Shown here one piece after another: positions 49,709-57,749 of a DNA stretch of 64,000 nucleotides (within the stretch, counting starts at the first letter, position 1; the number at the start of each line of letters is the position of its first letter). Where the stretch lies: contig JAPLKL010000075.1 in NCBI GenBank assembly GCA_026388095.1, forward strand, positions 62,001-126,000, written 5' to 3'. Under the pieces are notes generated by a model. The model saw only the letters and a list, made by a program, of their open reading frames with translations, ran no database searches and was not told the origin of the DNA. Position numbers and translations under genes: made by a program. Origin of the DNA: Elusimicrobiota bacterium (GTDB lineage Bacteria > Elusimicrobiota > Elusimicrobia > UBA1565 > UBA9628).

Positions 49709-50896
49709 TCACCGCGCCGGCTTGGCGGGCGGCTCGTAGAGGGCGCCCAGGAACAGGAGCTCGCCGGTCGCGTTGTCCTCGACCGCGTAGAGGAACGGCC
49801 GGTCCGCGATGAACTCGAAGGGCGGGGCCGCGGGGCGCGCCGAGCCTCTGGACGCCATGACCACGGCGGTGGCCGCGGCGGCCTCGGTGCCCTCCTCGTT
49901 GACCTCGACGAAGGTCTTTTGCAGGACGCGGCTGATGAAGAGGCGGTCCGCGGGCTTGGTCGCCTCGGCCATCCCCGTGAAGTCGGCCCGGAGCCGGTCG
50001 AAAGCCACGCCCATGCCCAGGCCCGCGAGGGGCCCGCCGAGCGAGGCGCTGAAATCGAGTTTGAAGCGCGGCAGGCGGACAAGCCCCTGCTTCTCATTCA
50101 AGCCGCCGATGACCGCGCGCCAGCCGGCGGCGTTGGCGGTGGTCTCGATGAGAGAATCGAGCGGGCGGCCGGGCGCGGGCAGCAGCACGATCATGCCCAG
50201 CCGGCCGCCGCCGTAGGGCAGGCGGAGGGCCTGGAAGCCCTCACCCTCGAAGTAGGGATAGCCGCCGTAGCGCTCCATGAGCGGGCGCCTGACCACGGCG
50301 CCGCCGGCCAGATGAAAATCGTCCGGCCTGGTCCGCTCCTTCTTGAACTGGTCCGTCCAACTGCCCTTGAAGTAGACGGCGTTGAGCAGCAGCGCCCTGT
50401 CGCCGGGCCCGAACTTGTCCAGGATCGTGGGGATCTTGCCCTCGGTCTTTCCGCTGACCCAGGCATTGGCCTCGTCGGCGTCGGCGGGCATGAAGTCCCG
50501 CTCGAAGATCTCGGCGCGGAAGGCGGCGGTCACCGAGGAAGTGAAAGCCTCCTTGAACAGGAAGCCGCGCTTGAGCCAGATCGAGTTGGCCACGCGCAGC
50601 GTGACCTTGGGATCGGCCGACATCAAAGAGGCGATCCGGTTGGATTCAAGCGCCAGGTCCTCGGCGAGCGGCGGCGCCCCCAGCGCCAGGGCCATGGCCT
50701 TCTGCGTGTCGCCCGCGGAGCCGGCATAGGCCATGGACAGGGCCCAGCGCGCGCTGGAGGGAGACAGGAAGACGTTCTTGGCGGGGCTGGCGGAGGCGAC
50801 CTTCTTGAAGAGGTCGAAAGCGAAGTCCTCGGGAGTTCGGGGGGCCGGGGCTGCGGCTACGGCTGCGGCCAGAAGAAGGGCTGGGGAGATGTTCAT
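49709..50896 (-). CDS. Secreted serpin with inhibitory hinge
   Basis: The 395-residue product has a signal peptide (ALLLAAAVAAAPA) and full serpin length. Signatures include NVFLSPSSARWALSMAYAGS, LLLNAVYFKGSWTDQF and a C-terminal ADRPFLYAVEDNATGELLFLGAL. The reactive-centre hinge EEGTEAAAATAVV is of the inhibitory type. Counting 17 residues from the first hinge Glu places Arg (ASRGSA) at P1, near residue 349, predicting inhibition of trypsin-like serine peptidases. TACAAT (50909-50904, minus) ends 7 nt before the ATG, so the mRNA is probably leaderless. Confidence 0.93.
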   Translation of the reverse strand: MNISPALLLAAAVAAAPAPRTPEDFAFDLFKKVASASPAKNVFLSPSSARWALSMAYAGSAGDTQKAMALALGAPPLAEDLALESNRIASLMSADPKVTLRVANSIWLKRGFLFKEAFTSSVTAAFRAEIFERDFMPADADEANAWVSGKTEGKIPTILDKFGPGDRALLLNAVYFKGSWTDQFKKERTRPDDFHLAGGAVVRRPLMERYGGYPYFEGEGFQALRLPYGGGRLGMIVLLPAPGRPLDSLIETTANAAGWRAVIGGLNEKQGLVRLPRFKLDFSASLGGPLAGLGMGVAFDRLRADFTGMAEATKPADRLFISRVLQKTFVEVNEEGTEAAAATAVVMASRGSARPAAPPFEFIADRPFLYAVEDNATGELLFLGALYEPPAKPAR

Positions 50897-50903
50897 GCTT
50901 GGG

Positions 50904-50913
50904 ATTGTATAAA
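50904..50913. promoter_or_regulatory. Overlapping bidirectional -10 element
   Basis: ATTGTATAAA reads as TACAAT on the minus strand (serpin, ATG 50896) and TATAAA on the plus strand (radical SAM gene, ATG 50924). The two start codons are only 28 nt apart, so the two RNA polymerases must compete for nearly the same bases. Confidence 0.6.
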
Positions 50914-50923
50914 ATGGTCCCTT

Positions 50924-51790
50924 ATGCAAGAGCCTATGTTCCGGCCTCCGGCCGAAGCGGACAGCCTGATCCTGCAGGTGGACCGGGGCTGTCCCTACAA
51001 CCGCTGCTCCTTCTGCGGGATGTACTCGGGGGTGCATTTCCGCCGGCTGACCTTGGTCGAGATCGAGTCTGCGCTGGCGCGCCAGGCCCGCCCGGAGGCG
51101 CGGCGGGTATTCCTGGCCGACGGCGACGTCCTGCGCCGGCCTTTCGCCGAGCTGGCCGCGATCCTGAAGCTTTTGGGCGAGCGTCTGCCGTCCTTGGCCC
51201 GGGTCAACACGTACGCCACGGGCTCGGCCATCGCGGAGAAATCAGACGCGGAACTGCGCGCCTTGCGCGCTCTGCGCCTGCGCACGCTCTACCTGGGGCT
51301 GGAGAGCGGCGACGAGGCGGTGCTCAAGAGCATGCGCAAGGGGGAGTCGGCCGAGCTGATGGTGAGCCAGGGCCTGCGCGCCCAGGCCTGCGGTTTGCAG
51401 CTCTCCGTTATGGTCCTGCTGGGCCTGGGCGGCAGAGCGCGCAGCGCGGAGCACGCGCAAGCCACGGCCGCGGCGCTCAACCGGATGCAGCCGCGCCTGC
51501 TCTCGGCCCTGCGCGTGATACCGGTGCGGGGCACCGAGCTGCTGGAGCAGATCCGGGCCGGGCGTTTTTCGGAGCTCTCGGAGCACGAGGCGGCGCTGGA
51601 GCTGCGGGCCTTGCTCGCCGGGCTCAAGCTCTCGCGCACCGTGTTCCGCGCCAACCACGCCTCCAACGTGGTGCCTCTGGAGGGGTCTCTGCCCAAGGAC
51701 CAGGCGCGGCTCTTGGCGGAGCTCGACGCCTTGCTGGACTCGGGCGAGCTGGACCAAGACTCGCCCGGCCCCGCGCCGCTCTGGCTGTAG
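50924..51790 (+). CDS. Radical SAM protein
   Basis: The 288-residue product has the [4Fe-4S] cluster motif CPYNRCSFC (CxxxCxxC) near residue 24. A (beta/alpha)6 core follows, with LADGDVLRRPF, LYLGLESGDE and VMVLLGLGG segments. It resembles small Elp3/MiaB-core-like radical SAM proteins without extra domains. The reaction is unknown. The preceding -10 gives a leader of only a few nucleotides. It is convergent with the HD-domain gene. Confidence 0.85.
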   Translation: MQEPMFRPPAEADSLILQVDRGCPYNRCSFCGMYSGVHFRRLTLVEIESALARQARPEARRVFLADGDVLRRPFAELAAILKLLGERLPSLARVNTYATGSAIAEKSDAELRALRALRLRTLYLGLESGDEAVLKSMRKGESAELMVSQGLRAQACGLQLSVMVLLGLGGRARSAEHAQATAAALNRMQPRLLSALRVIPVRGTELLEQIRAGRFSELSEHEAALELRALLAGLKLSRTVFRANHASNVVPLEGSLPKDQARLLAELDALLDSGELDQDSPGPAPLWL

Positions 51791-51793
51791 TCG

Positions 51794-52291
51794 TCAGCGC
51801 GTCGCGGGGCGGATGGAGCGCTGGTAGGCCCAGTCGAGGATGTCCGGGTCGCGCGCGGCCTCCGTGCAGAGCCGCTGCGGGCTGGGCCGGATGCCGACCC
51901 GGCCGAGGTCGAGGCGGTCCGCGTCCCAGCAGGCAAGGACGGTGATGTCGCCGGTCATCAGGCCCTCGCTGTGGCCATGGCAGGCGTCCATGAGCAGCTT
52001 GAGGTCGCAGGCGGCGAGCTCGAAGGCGGACCCGGCCAAAGTCTGCGCGAACAGGGCCCCTCTGGCCCCATGTCCGGGGTCGCGGCAGTCATTGAGGCGC
52101 CGCGAATCGTGGAAGAGCGCGAAGAGCTCGATCACTCCGGGATTGGCGCCGGTCAGCCCGGCCAGGCGCAGGCCGTTGTCCCGCACGCGCTGCCAGTGGG
52201 CGCTGCCGTGGACGCCGTCGCAGTCGAGGGCGAACTGCTCTTGGATGATGCGCAGCAGCCTGCCGGCAGGAATGCTCTGGTCAGGGCTCAT
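51794..52291 (-). CDS. HD-domain phosphohydrolase-like protein
   Basis: The 165-residue product has the HD-superfamily metal ligands in order. These are His in HGSAHWQRV, the HD pair in LFALFHDSRR, and a later Asp in LACWDADRLDLGRVG. It is short, so it is probably a stand-alone hydrolase of a phosphorylated small molecule. Its ATG overlaps the stop of the nitroreductase gene (ATGA). Confidence 0.8.
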   Translation of the reverse strand: MSPDQSIPAGRLLRIIQEQFALDCDGVHGSAHWQRVRDNGLRLAGLTGANPGVIELFALFHDSRRLNDCRDPGHGARGALFAQTLAGSAFELAACDLKLLMDACHGHSEGLMTGDITVLACWDADRLDLGRVGIRPSPQRLCTEAARDPDILDWAYQRSIRPATR

Positions 52292-52902
52292 GGCAGGATG
52301 AGTTCGTCGAGGGGCCGGCGGGGGCGCGCTTTCGGCGATTCATCGGGATAGCCGACGGGGATAAGGGCCGCGACGTGGAGGTTCTCGTCCCAACCGAAGA
52401 GCTCGCGCACCCGGGCCTCGTCGAAGGCGCGCACCCAGCAGGTGCCCAGGCCGAAGTCCAAGGCCCGCAGGGCGATGTGCTCGCCGGCGATGCCCATGTT
52501 GAAGGCGATGCCGCGGGCGGCCAGGTCGCGAGGGCCGTCCACGAGGTCCTGGGTGCGGCGGCGGATGCTCTCGGCCATGGGGGCGGGGAGCTGGCCGTCG
52601 GCGCGCATGGCGTCTATGGTGGCGATGGTGCCGGCCGCGTAGGCTTTGATGTCCACGCAGCAGACGAGCACCACGGGCGCGGCGCCGATGAAGGGCTGGT
52701 CGTTGGCCACGGCCATGAGCTTGGCCTTGGTGGCGGGGTCCTGGACGATCTTGAAGCGCCAGGGCTGGGAGTTGCTGCCGGAGGGGGCCAGGCGGGCGGC
52801 TTCGAGGAGCTGGGTGAGGTGCTCTTCGGGCACGGGGTCGGGCTTGTAGCGGCGGATGCTGCGCCGCGCGAGTATGGCTTGCTTGGTGGTGAGCTCTTTC
52901 AT
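52288..52902 (-). CDS. Nitroreductase-family flavoprotein
   Basis: The 204-residue product has RRSIRRYKPDPV and APSGSNSQPWRF at the N-terminus, the FMN phosphate-binding region of nitroreductases. GIAGEHIALRALDFGLGTCWV and a C-terminal IPVGYPDESPKARPRRPLDELI complete the fold. It probably uses FMN and NAD(P)H to reduce nitro, quinone or similar substrates. TATCAT (52914-52909, minus) ends 6 nt before the ATG, predicting a leaderless mRNA. It heads a two-gene operon with the HD-domain gene. Confidence 0.9.
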   Translation of the reverse strand: MKELTTKQAILARRSIRRYKPDPVPEEHLTQLLEAARLAPSGSNSQPWRFKIVQDPATKAKLMAVANDQPFIGAAPVVLVCCVDIKAYAAGTIATIDAMRADGQLPAPMAESIRRRTQDLVDGPRDLAARGIAFNMGIAGEHIALRALDFGLGTCWVRAFDEARVRELFGWDENLHVAALIPVGYPDESPKARPRRPLDELILP

Positions 52903-52968
52903 GTGGGGATGATATCAAACGCGCCGCCGGCATGCGGCGCCAAATCGTGACCTCAAGAGCCGTCGTGG

Positions 52969-52974
52969 TATAAT
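52969..52974 (+). promoter_or_regulatory. -10 box of the B12/radical SAM gene
   Basis: A consensus TATAAT lies 11 nt before the ATG at 52986, with a weak GTGACC 16 nt further upstream. The leader would be about 5 nt. Confidence 0.5.
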
Positions 52975-52985
52975 CTCGACGGCCT

Positions 52986-54680
52986 ATGCCGCTTTCCCGG
53001 ACTTCGGATCAACGGATCGTCTTTCTCCAGCTGCCGCGTCTCGATCCGGATGTCTCCATGCCGGGCGAGAACGTGATGCTGGCCGCGGCCGGTCTGCAGC
53101 ACGCGCTGCGTACTTCGCGGGAATGCGCGGCCTGGAGCATCCTGCCCACGCCCGCGGAGCAGGACAGCTCCGATAATGCCGTCCTGGCCGACGCCATCGT
53201 CAAGCTCGAGCCGACGGTTGTGGCGTGCACCGTCTATCTCTGGAACGTCGAGCGCAGCATCCGGCTTCTGGGGTCGCTGAAAAAGAGGCTCCCGCGCCTG
53301 CGCGCCGTGGTCGGCGGCCCTGAGGTCTCGCGCGACCACCCGCTGCTGGGACCCGCGGCCGGCATTGATGTCGAAGTGGCCGGCGAAGGCGAGACGGTCT
53401 TCCCCGACGTCCTGGCCGCGCTGCGCCAGGGGCGGGCGACGGACTGGCGCGGCGTGGGCTGGCGCCGCGGCCGCACGCTGGCCTGGGGCAAGCGCGCGGC
53501 GCCGACGCGGCCGCTGGCCGAGTTGCTGCCGCCGGCCGAGGCCGAGATCAACCGTCCGGACGCGCACGGCATGGCTTATCTTGAGACCAACCGCGGCTGT
53601 CCGATGCGCTGCGCCTTCTGCTGCTACAATCTGCTGCGCCGCGGCTGGAGCAGCCTGCCGCCGGCCGAGACCGAGCGCCGCATCCGCGTGCTGCGCCGGC
53701 GCGGCGTCCGGGAGATCCGCCTGGTGGACCCGACCTTCAACGCGCATCGGCGGTTCCGCGCGACCTTGGCCGCCATGCGCCGAGCCAACGCGGACAAGAA
53801 GGTGCGTTTTTTTGTGGAAATCCGCGCGGACACTCTGACCGCGGCCGACGCGGCGGCGCTGGCTGCCGCGAATGTGACCGAGGCGGAGGTGGGCGTGCAG
53901 AGCACGGATCCCGCGGTGCTGCGCCGCATCCACCGGCCGGCGCGGCTGGACCTGGCGCGGCGCGGCATCGAGCTTCTAATCGAGCACGGGATCAAGCCGA
54001 CGATCGACTTCATGTACGGCCTGCCGGGCCAGGGCCTTGATGATCTTTCGCGCTGCCTGGCGTGGCTGGAAGCCTTCCCGGAAGCGCACCAGCAGTTCCT
54101 GCCGACCTTGCTTTTGCCGGGGACGGAATTGCGCGAACGCTGCCGGGAGCTGGGCCTGCGCGGCCAGAGTCTGCCGCCGTACCGGGTGCTGGCCACCGAT
54201 CGCCTCAGCTCGCGGCGCTTGGCCGCCGTCGAGGCGGATGCGGAGCGGCGCATCGGGGGGTTCGACTCGCCGACGCGGTGTTTCGTGGGCCGCCGGCTGC
54301 CGGATCTTTTCCCGGAGCGGGTCCGGGGTTTCGAGGCCCGGGGCTCGTCCAACCGCCGCGCCGCGATCTTCTCGGGGGCGGATCTTTTCGCGCGGCGAGA
54401 GGCCATCACGGGCTGGATGAAAAAGGCGGTGCGCCGCGAGCCGGATATCTTATGGCAATTCGTTTTTGCGCCGCAGAGCGAGGAGCCGTTGGACCTGCTC
54501 GTTGCGGCCATCGCCGCGGTGCGCCGCATGCCGGGGCACTGGCTCGACCGGATGGTTTCGCCGGCCGGCACGACGCGTTTTGCCGCTCGCCGCGTGCTGA
54601 TGCGGCTGCCGCGCAACCGCACGTTCGATCCGGGCTGGCGCGCCGCGGTCGAGGGTCTGCTAGCCAGCGTGTTCCACTAG
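52986..54680 (+). CDS. B12-binding-domain radical SAM protein
   Basis: The 564-residue product has an N-terminal cobalamin-binding-type Rossmann region (about 10-150, with VGGPEVSRDHPLLG and VAGEGETVFPDVL). The radical SAM core carries the cluster motif CPMRCAFC (Cys205, Cys209, Cys212) and TIDFMYGLPGQ. A C-terminal domain of about 200 residues follows. This is the class B-like architecture of methyl- or ring-modifying enzymes. The B12 ligand motif DxHxxG is not obvious, so cobalamin binding is uncertain. No biosynthetic neighbours suggest the substrate. Confidence 0.88.
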   Translation: MPLSRTSDQRIVFLQLPRLDPDVSMPGENVMLAAAGLQHALRTSRECAAWSILPTPAEQDSSDNAVLADAIVKLEPTVVACTVYLWNVERSIRLLGSLKKRLPRLRAVVGGPEVSRDHPLLGPAAGIDVEVAGEGETVFPDVLAALRQGRATDWRGVGWRRGRTLAWGKRAAPTRPLAELLPPAEAEINRPDAHGMAYLETNRGCPMRCAFCCYNLLRRGWSSLPPAETERRIRVLRRRGVREIRLVDPTFNAHRRFRATLAAMRRANADKKVRFFVEIRADTLTAADAAALAAANVTEAEVGVQSTDPAVLRRIHRPARLDLARRGIELLIEHGIKPTIDFMYGLPGQGLDDLSRCLAWLEAFPEAHQQFLPTLLLPGTELRERCRELGLRGQSLPPYRVLATDRLSSRRLAAVEADAERRIGGFDSPTRCFVGRRLPDLFPERVRGFEARGSSNRRAAIFSGADLFARREAITGWMKKAVRREPDILWQFVFAPQSEEPLDLLVAAIAAVRRMPGHWLDRMVSPAGTTRFAARRVLMRLPRNRTFDPGWRAAVEGLLASVFH

Positions 54681-54690
54681 AGACTTGCCC

Positions 54691-54880
54691 TCAGCAAGCG
54701 ATCCCCGGACGTCTCGGGCGACGGGCCGGGGGATAGGTGATAGCCGGCAGCATGGTGACGCCGCCCGATGCCTCGCGCAGGCGGCGGATGGCCTCATAGA
54801 GGGCCTCGATCTGGATGTCGTGGCAGGCGGCCTCGACCTTGAGTTTTTCAGTTTGGTCTCGAGGTCGTCGCTTGGGTCCG
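54691..54880 (-). pseudogene. Frameshifted remnant of an ORF6N-type phage DNA-binding protein
   Basis: One minus-strand frame gives LKVEAACHDIQIEALYEAIRRLREA ending in a Pro/Arg-rich GI tail. The adjacent frame just upstream gives DDLETKLK. Together they resemble the C-terminus of ORF6N/KilA-type proteins, and the frame changes at an A5 run near 54851-54855. No N-terminal domain is left. It lies directly downstream of the winged-helix gene. The identification is tentative. Confidence 0.35.
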
Positions 54881-54893
54881 CGCCGGGCGCGCC

Positions 54894-55283
54894 TCAGGTC
54901 CCGCCGCGCCCCCCATCCCAGAAAAGCCGCCCCTTCCACCGGTAATTGCCGTGTTTCTCCCGCTCGATCCACCCCATATCCAGCAGCACGTTGATGCGGC
55001 GCTTGACCACATCCACCCCAAGGCCCGTCGCCTTCGTGATGTCCGAGCGCGAGAACTCCCCGGCGCGCTCGCAGGCCTTGGCCACCGCCTCCAGGTCCGC
55101 GGCCAGCTCGTGCGGATCAGAGCCGCCGTCGGCCAAAGGCGCGGGCGGCGCCACAGGCGTCGGGAAGGGCAGCGAAGGCTGGCGCGGCGCGCGGCGCCAG
55201 CCCGCCAAGCCCGCAGCGAAGTCCAGCAGGGCGTCGGCCCATCTGCTGATGGCGCAGAGCACAGCGCTGAATGCAGGAAGCAT
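54894..55283 (-). CDS. Small winged-helix DNA-binding protein
   Basis: The 129-residue product has a hydrophobic N-terminal helix (about 1-28) and a Pro-rich linker. A C-terminal winged-helix segment follows (about 60-125): LEAVAKACERAGEFSRSDITKATGLGVDVVKRRINVLLDMGWIEREKHGNYRWKGR. It fits a helix-turn-helix followed by a wing. TATAAT (55309-55304, minus) is 20 nt upstream. The N-terminal helix may associate with the membrane. Regulatory targets are unknown. Confidence 0.6.
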   Translation of the reverse strand: MLPAFSAVLCAISRWADALLDFAAGLAGWRRAPRQPSLPFPTPVAPPAPLADGGSDPHELAADLEAVAKACERAGEFSRSDITKATGLGVDVVKRRINVLLDMGWIEREKHGNYRWKGRLFWDGGRGGT

Positions 55284-55423
55284 AGGGGGTCCGGGGACAA
55301 TCGATTATAGCAATCGGGACCTCACACTAGACCCAAATCCGCCTAGGTCCTTCTCATCCTCCCCCCCGGCCACTTGGCCCAGGCGTTGCCGCCCCCCGCC
55401 GGCTACCCTCTCTCTCAAGGCGT

Positions 55424-57247
55424 ATGAAAACCAAACCTTCCCTAATAGCAGCCGCGGCCTTGCTCCTCTGCGCCCCTCTCCAAGCCGCAGTCATCACCGC
55501 CGCCCCCGTCTCCGGCATGGCCGTCCCCGGCGGCGCCGCCTCGGCCGTCGGCGCCATGCGCCTCTCGCCCGTCTCCACCTTGCAGCTTCAGCCCGGCCTC
55601 CTATCGCCCAGCCTCACACCCAGCCTCGCCCCGGCCGTAGAGGTGTCCGTCCGGCCGGCACCGGCGGAACTTCCGATACCGCAGGTGTCCCCCGTCCCCG
55701 CGATCGCCCCCATCGCCGCTCTCACACCGGCCCAGGTCCCGCAGGAGCAAGCTCCCCAAGTCACGACCCAACAGAGCCTCGAGACCCTCGCCGACTCCGC
55801 CAGCAAGGGCAAAGACGAGGACATCCCCCAGTTCTACGACCAACAGGCCGCGGTCCGCACCCCCGGCGCCTCCGAGGGCGCCGACGGCCCCAAAGCCGTC
55901 CGCATCGAGATCGACGAAGGCCTCAACCCCAACTGGGTCAAAGGCCAGATCAAGCGCAGCCGGCAGGCCGACCCCGCCACCCTCGCCTTGCAGAAGAAGG
56001 CCCAGACCAAGGGCTTCCGCAAGACCGCCCTCAACAAGGAGCTCCTGGCGGCGCACAACAACCGCTACACCGACGAGCTCCCCGTCGGCCGCGTCACCGA
56101 CCAGAAAGACTCCGGCCGCTGCTGGATCTTCGCCGGCCTCAACATGATCCGCGACCAGCTCGTGGCCAAGGGCAAGGTCTCCAAGGACTTCGAGTTCTCC
56201 GAGAACTACCTCTATTTCTACTCCCAGCTCGAGCGCGCCAACAAGCACATCGAGAAAGTCATCCGCGGCCTCTACCTCAAGGGCGGCGCCGGCGAGCCCT
56301 TGAAGACCTTCGGCAAGCTCAGCCCCGAGGTCGGCGACGGCGGCGGAATGGAAGCCCTCCAGTTCTTGATCAACAAGTACGGCCTCGTGCCCAAGTCCGC
56401 CATGCGCGAGACCAAGAGCTCCGGCAACACCACCCTGCTCGACGCGGACCTCGACTACGCCATCGGCAAGACCATGCAGGAGCTCCAGGCCGACGCCCGC
56501 AGCCTGGTCACCGGAAAGGGCGGCGGCGGCGTCATGGAGATCAAGCGGCAGGGCCTGGAGCGCGTCTGGAAGATCCTCTCCGCGCACCTCGGCATCCCCC
56601 CCACCCGGTTCAACTACGGGACCAAGGCCGCCCGCAAGAGCTATACCCCCAGACAGTTCGCCGCGCGCTTCGCGCGCTTCGACCCCCGCGACTACGTCGT
56701 CATCGCCGCTCTGCCCCACCTGCGCCACGGCGTCGCCTATGAGCAAGCCGACTCGAGCCTCGGCGTGGCGGCCAAGAAGAAGGACAACTACAACTGGCGC
56801 TACCTCAACGTGGACGTCGACCGCATGGAAGAGCTCGTGGTCAAGTCCATCCAGAGCGGCAAGGCCGTCTATTTCCGCGCGCCGGTGGGCCGCGACATCG
56901 ACCCCAAGACCGGCATCATGCACCCGGCGGTCTATGACCGCGAGGCCCTCTACGGCGTGGCGGACGCCTCCGAGCGCCTCTCGCGCACGAAGGATTTCGA
57001 CCTCGGCCTGGAGCGCGGCGGGCATCTGATGGTCTTCACCGGCTTCGACCGGCCCGACGCGAACGGGCCGGTGGTCAAGTACAAGGTGGAGAACTCCTGG
57101 GGCCCCAAGGCCGGCGACCAGGGAGTCTTCCACATGTACCGCGAGTGGTTCCGCCAGTACGTCACCTACATCACCGTGCCCCGCAGCCTGCTCGAGAAGT
57201 CCGAGCGCAGAGCCTGGGACCGCAAGGCCAGGCCCGATCCGGACTGA
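55424..57247 (+). CDS. Secreted C1B cysteine peptidase (bleomycin hydrolase/PepC-like)
   Basis: The 607-residue product has a signal peptide (LIAAAALLLCAPLQAA) and about 150 Pro/Ala/Val-rich residues. The peptidase domain has nucleophile motif TDQKDSGRCWIFAGLNMIR (Cys233), DGGGMEALQFLINKYGLVPKSAM, catalytic His in RGGHLMVFTGFD and Asn in KVENSWGPKAGD. C1B enzymes are normally cytoplasmic hexameric aminopeptidases, so secretion behind a long leader is unusual. A paralogue is at 60046-61944. The leader could be a propeptide. Confidence 0.9.
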   Translation: MKTKPSLIAAAALLLCAPLQAAVITAAPVSGMAVPGGAASAVGAMRLSPVSTLQLQPGLLSPSLTPSLAPAVEVSVRPAPAELPIPQVSPVPAIAPIAALTPAQVPQEQAPQVTTQQSLETLADSASKGKDEDIPQFYDQQAAVRTPGASEGADGPKAVRIEIDEGLNPNWVKGQIKRSRQADPATLALQKKAQTKGFRKTALNKELLAAHNNRYTDELPVGRVTDQKDSGRCWIFAGLNMIRDQLVAKGKVSKDFEFSENYLYFYSQLERANKHIEKVIRGLYLKGGAGEPLKTFGKLSPEVGDGGGMEALQFLINKYGLVPKSAMRETKSSGNTTLLDADLDYAIGKTMQELQADARSLVTGKGGGGVMEIKRQGLERVWKILSAHLGIPPTRFNYGTKAARKSYTPRQFAARFARFDPRDYVVIAALPHLRHGVAYEQADSSLGVAAKKKDNYNWRYLNVDVDRMEELVVKSIQSGKAVYFRAPVGRDIDPKTGIMHPAVYDREALYGVADASERLSRTKDFDLGLERGGHLMVFTGFDRPDANGPVVKYKVENSWGPKAGDQGVFHMYREWFRQYVTYITVPRSLLEKSERRAWDRKARPDPD

Positions 57248-57252
57248 GCGCG

Positions 57253-57340
57253 CCAGGGCGGGCCCAACCCCGGATTCCTCGCCGACGGTAAGAAAATCCG
57301 TCCCGCCGAGTAATGGCCCACCCGCCCTGGGGAACTTTTT
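57253..57340 (+). terminator. Long hairpin with T5 after the first C1B peptidase gene
   Basis: CCAGGGCGGG (57253-57262) pairs with CCCGCCCTGG (57321-57330) across a structured loop. GGAAC and T5 follow. The same GGAACTT overlaps the ECF-like -35, so function as a terminator, a promoter or both is open. Confidence 0.4.
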
Positions 57341-57360
57341 CGGCCCGAGCTCGTATGTAT
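57331..57360 (+). promoter_or_regulatory. ECF-like promoter module, copy B
   Basis: GGAACTT (57331-57337), a 16-nt spacer containing GGCCCGAGCTCG, and TATGTAT (57354-57360) duplicate the module at 48916-48948. It lies about 60 nt upstream of the toxin start, in tandem with the sigma70-like promoter at 57378-57406. Confidence 0.5.
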
Positions 57361-57377
57361 TGTAGGGAGCCGCGCCC

Positions 57378-57406
57378 TTGACAGACTGTCGTTTATAGGA
57401 TACACT
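57378..57406 (+). promoter_or_regulatory. Promoter of the toxin-antitoxin operon
   Basis: TTGACA (57378-57383), a 17-nt spacer and TACACT (57401-57406). The start would be near 57413, which excludes the ATG at 57408 and leaves about 7 nt before the ATG at 57420. Confidence 0.72.
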
Positions 57407-57419
57407 TATGATCAGCGAC

Positions 57420-57749
57420 ATGCCGCCGCGCAAGAGGAAGGTCCTCCACTATGTCGTCGACGGCAGAGATGTCTTCGGAGAATGGCTTGACCGCCTCGGG
57501 GACGTCGCCGGCCGCGCCGCGATCCTCAAGCGCATCGGCCGGGCGGAGGACGGCAACTTCGGGGATCATCGTCCCGTCGGCGCCTGCGTCCGCGAGATGC
57601 GCATCGATTTCGGGCCGGGCTACCGCCTCTACTACGGGGAGGACGGACCAAAAGTCGTCCTGCTCCTCTGCGGGGGAGACAAGTCGACGCAGCAGAAGGA
57701 CATCCGCAGGACTCAGGAGCTGTGGGCGCAGTACCGGAGGCTGACATGA
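57420..57749 (+). CDS. RelE/HigB-type toxin (Gp49-like)
   Basis: The ATG at 57420 was preferred to 57408 because the latter lies upstream of the predicted transcript start. The 109-residue product has the family signatures RAAILKRIGRAEDGNFGDHRPVG, then VREMRIDFGPGYRLYYGEDG and VVLLLCGGDKSTQQKDIRRTQELWAQY. This is the RelE/ParE-fold addiction-module killer protein (Gp49/HigB group). Such toxins cleave mRNA at the ribosome. The antitoxin gene follows with a 4-nt overlap, in the toxin-first order typical of higBA. Confidence 0.92.
   Translation: MPPRKRKVLHYVVDGRDVFGEWLDRLGDVAGRAAILKRIGRAEDGNFGDHRPVGACVREMRIDFGPGYRLYYGEDGPKVVLLLCGGDKSTQQKDIRRTQELWAQYRRLT

Noticed and set aside
57408-57419. ATG at 57408 as the toxin start
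   Set aside because: It lies 1 nt after the -10 hexamer and so upstream of the predicted transcript start. The next in-frame ATG at 57420 fits.
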